Source: JAVBNT01 sp031551355
GTDB taxonomy: Bacteria; Vulcanimicrobiota; CADAWZ01
Direction of reading: 5' to 3'
DNA: 64,000 nt
Assembly (NCBI GenBank): GCA_031551355.1
Contig: JAVBNT010000006.1
Location: 186,001-250,000 of the forward strand
In this document: piece by piece, positions 61,735-64,000 of the stretch
How positions within the stretch are numbered: position 1 is the stretch's first letter
Layout of the letters: each line of letters starts with the position of its first letter
Notes under the pieces: generated by a model
Told to the model about the DNA's origin: nothing
The model's database searches: none
The model's input: only the letters and a program-made list of their open reading frames with translations
Position numbers and translations under genes: made by a program

Positions 61735-64000
61735 ATGGCTGATAATATATCTCAGTTGAATTTCAGTATGCCAGCCTCTCAAGCCACTCTTTCTACTATT
61801 TCCAAGAAAAACACATCAGTTACCGTTGCTCCGAAGGCTCAGATGGAGGCTATTAACTCCAAAGGGCCCAATGCCGGACTAATGTACAAAATAGGGCTTA
61901 GCAATACGATAGAACAGGGCTTCAAAGGCGTCTTAACACTGGATAAAAATGAAAAAGCTTTTACTGCAGGAAAAAATACTGCGGCTGCAAGCAACAACAC
62001 AAAAGCGTCACAGGCCGCGATGCCGTCGACACCTAAAAACGTGTATTTAAAATCGCTCAGTGACGCATCGCAAAACGTATCCGAAAAATCAAAAGCACAA
62101 ACAAGCGTATCAAAAAGGAATGTAGACGCAAGGCAATTACATGCCGATGCCAAAGCGATCGTCACATCCAATAAAACAAAAACCGCCGGTATTAAATCGA
62201 CAAACCGGCAGCCGGATATAAGAGGGACGTCAATTGACGGAAAATCCGTAATTGATGAATTGCGTAACAAAGGAAAAACTCAGGAAAACTCAGGGACTAG
62301 AGGGCCGGTGGACAATACTAGAACACCGGATACCAGAGGACCAGGCACTAGAGGGCCGGTGGACAATACTAGAACACCGGATACCAGAGGACCGGGCACT
62401 AGGGGGCCGGTGGACAATACTAGAACGCCCGATACCAGAGGACCGGGCACTAGAGGGCCGGTGGACAATACTAGAACGCCCGATACCAGAGGACCGGGCA
62501 CTAGAGGGCCGGTGGACAATACAAAAACACCAGACACTAGAGGACCGGTCATTGACGGAAAATCCGTAATTGATGAAATGCGCAACAAAGGAAAAAATCA
62601 GGAAAACTCAGGGGCCAGAGGGCCGGCGGAAAATACAAAAACGCCGGACACTAGAGGACCAGGCACTAGAGGGCCGATCATTGACGGAAAATCCGTAATT
62701 GATGAACTGCGCAACAAAGGAAAAACACAGGAAAACTCAGGGACCAGAGGGCCGGCGGAAAATACAAGAACGCCGGACACCAGAGGACCGGGTACAAAAG
62801 GGCCGCTCGTTGACGGCCCGGGACGTTCTAAAGTTATTGATGGACAAAACCAACAGACTCCGTCCTCTGTAGCGGTAAATAAGACCGGAAATCCCTGGGC
62901 GAATAAAAATATACCGCAAAGCAAGCCCAGCGTCTCTGCCGGAACAATGGACAGTAAGCCAATGCCATTAACGGCAGGAACTTCTCAGAACGGAAAAAAT
63001 GCAGCGAGCATTATCACAGGAAACAATTCTCCTCTTGCTGTAGGCAATAACACAAATATTTTGAAATCCGGCAAAATTGCAGGCAGCAATGATACCTTCG
63101 TATTGCCTTCTCCTAAGACAATAATACAGGATGAAGAGAAAAAAACAAAAAATACGGAGAGCTTTGTTACCGGAAGATTATCTTCATCAATCCAGGGTGA
63201 CTTTTCTAAAATGTCCGTAAAAAGAAAAGACGCAGCAGAAGATTTTAAGCAATGGGCTCAGGTTGATCTTGCCAAAAAAGGAACATCCGGCAAGGACAGT
63301 GCTCTGTCAGCATTAAAAAACAGAATGTCAAAATATTCTTCACAAATACCGCAGTCGTTTGCGACAAAAATTGAATCCCGACTGAACCAGGTTGCAGAAA
63401 AGGTTATCAATGAAAAAGAAAAACAAATACTTGAGCAACAAAATAAAAGTGAAGAAAAGAACGACGTAAAATCCTACAGAACTCAAATAAGCCCGGAAAA
63501 CAAAAGTTCCGAAAGTTTAAGCAACGCGGCAAAAGATTTTCGGACAAAGCCGGAAACGATGCCGGCTGATGAAAATGCCACCTACGATATGCCAGTAGAA
63601 CTCAACCACAAAAAGAATACTGCGCAGGCAGCGGCGGTAAACAAGCAGCAGCAACAACAGGTATTACAGCAGCATAATAACTCGGAACAGGTGAAAACCG
63701 TAATTTATAAGGAAAACATAGAAAAAGCGGACGCTCAAAAGGGTGAAAATATAACAAAACATGAAGATTCTGTAAAATTTATGGATCAAAACATGCAAAG
63801 AGCGGCCCTGGAAGCGGCGGTCAGATCTGACGATCTCACCCGTACCATCCAAAAAAAGAAAGAAGAGTCCGACTCCGCCAAAGAACAGTATAACGGCGAA
63901 AAAGACAATTACGGTAACCTTGACTATGCTAAAAAGGAACGTGGACAAAGTAATTTCAATTCAAATCAAAATAATGCAAAATTTGCTCCTGAGCAAAGAA
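61735..64000 (+). CDS. Large repeat-rich, disordered protein with 17-residue tandem repeats, C-terminus beyond window
   Basis: An open frame of 755 codons still running at the right edge, translated directly. It has no signal peptide and no domain I recognise. Residues 1-165 are Ser/Ala/Asn/Lys-rich. Residues 190-271 hold nearly five copies of a 17-residue unit (GPVDNTRTPDTRGPGTR). A second unit, IDGKSVIDELRNKGKTQENSG with small changes, occurs at residues 167, 273 and 316. The later part is Gln/Lys/Glu-rich with predicted helices (QILEQQNKSEEKNDVKS) and a poly-Gln stretch. Stop-free frames on other registers across the repeat are by-products of its 51-bp period. It could be a surface or matrix protein, or the substrate of the upstream enzymes. 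CGGAGG lies ten bases before the ATG. Confidence 0.75.
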   Translation, partial: MADNISQLNFSMPASQATLSTISKKNTSVTVAPKAQMEAINSKGPNAGLMYKIGLSNTIEQGFKGVLTLDKNEKAFTAGKNTAAASNNTKASQAAMPSTPKNVYLKSLSDASQNVSEKSKAQTSVSKRNVDARQLHADAKAIVTSNKTKTAGIKSTNRQPDIRGTSIDGKSVIDELRNKGKTQENSGTRGPVDNTRTPDTRGPGTRGPVDNTRTPDTRGPGTRGPVDNTRTPDTRGPGTRGPVDNTRTPDTRGPGTRGPVDNTKTPDTRGPVIDGKSVIDEMRNKGKNQENSGARGPAENTKTPDTRGPGTRGPIIDGKSVIDELRNKGKTQENSGTRGPAENTRTPDTRGPGTKGPLVDGPGRSKVIDGQNQQTPSSVAVNKTGNPWANKNIPQSKPSVSAGTMDSKPMPLTAGTSQNGKNAASIITGNNSPLAVGNNTNILKSGKIAGSNDTFVLPSPKTIIQDEEKKTKNTESFVTGRLSSSIQGDFSKMSVKRKDAAEDFKQWAQVDLAKKGTSGKDSALSALKNRMSKYSSQIPQSFATKIESRLNQVAEKVINEKEKQILEQQNKSEEKNDVKSYRTQISPENKSSESLSNAAKDFRTKPETMPADENATYDMPVELNHKKNTAQAAAVNKQQQQQVLQQHNNSEQVKTVIYKENIEKADAQKGENITKHEDSVKFMDQNMQRAALEAAVRSDDLTRTIQKKKEESDSAKEQYNGEKDNYGNLDYAKKERGQSNFNSNQNNAKFAPEQR
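62302..62547 (+). repeat. 51-bp tandem repeat within the repeat-rich gene, 4.8 copies
   Basis: Units begin at 62302, 62353, 62404, 62455 and 62506, the last cut short after 42 bases. Copies differ only at a few, mostly synonymous, positions (ACACCG/ACGCCC, AGAGGACCA/AGAGGACCG), so they expanded recently and are kept in frame. The repeats sit between two copies of a longer unit beginning ATTGACGGAAAATCCGTAAT. Confidence 0.9.

Noticed and set aside
62302..62547. CRISPR-like array of short repeats
   Set aside because: Units are contiguous without spacers, in frame with a gene, and differ by mostly synonymous changes.
62280..62588. Minus-strand frame with repeated LVPGPLVSGVLVLSTGP
   Set aside because: The frame is a by-product of the 51-bp tandem repeat in the plus-strand coding gene; no ribosome site or start context.

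Overview
The window looks like chromosome of a Gram-negative (diderm), probably uncultivated bacterium of moderate-to-low GC. Outer-membrane genes (a 1753-residue TamB-like protein, an MlaE/MlaF/MlaD lipid transport set, periplasmic amidase and M23 peptidase) sit in a gene order familiar from Firmicutes (wecA-wecB-atpZ-atpI-atpBEFHAGD ... atpC-murA-mreB). The signal recognition particle RNA is the large Alu-domain type. This mix fits deep-branching diderm candidate phyla (for example Riflebacteria- or Wallbacteria-like lineages), but the sequence alone does not fix the taxon. Layout: 1-2768, a truncated amidase and an orphan PTS EIIC behind a tiny leader ORF; 2854-6753, a PH-like membrane protein, a small membrane protein and its broken paralogue carrying a MITE-like insertion; 6754-11429, a TPR protein, a PHP phosphatase and a two-domain glycosyltransferase; 11430-15770, repeats, orphan fliP, glycyl-tRNA synthetase, a protease-prodomain-like protein and a beta-roll protein; 15903-35043, the cell-wall and ATP synthase supercluster, interrupted between atpD and atpC by a nest of repeats; 35083-41563, a Ser/Thr kinase, the Mla transporter, an orphan solute-binding protein and a BsuPI-like protein; 41713-44513, a secreted protein, recF and dciA; 44812-48523, membrane and peptidoglycan proteins, a tRNA-Ser/SRP RNA transcription unit, a third MITE copy and a secreted EF-hand protein; 48546-52961, groES-groEL with two variant CIRCE operators, FmdB, a DcrB-like protein and an M48 protease; then uvrB and an NlpC/P60 hydrolase. 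The most unusual block is 55718-64000: three tandem paralogues of a B12-binding radical SAM protein, each ending in a PqqD-like winged-helix domain. The third has lost the cysteine cluster that binds the catalytic iron-sulfur centre. They are followed by a secreted zinc peptidase and a large repeat-rich protein with a 51-bp (17-residue) tandem repeat, truncated by the window edge. I propose, as inference only, a protein- or peptide-modification locus: two active enzymes, one catalytically dead partner, a protease and a repetitive candidate substrate. A second theme is mobile repeats. A MITE-like family (three copies, 16-17 bp terminal inverted repeats, 9-10 bp target duplications, a shared hairpin core and variable arms) has broken one gene and inserted into another repeat that separates atpD from atpC. 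A second palindromic family ends exactly at the stop codons of fliP and atpD.
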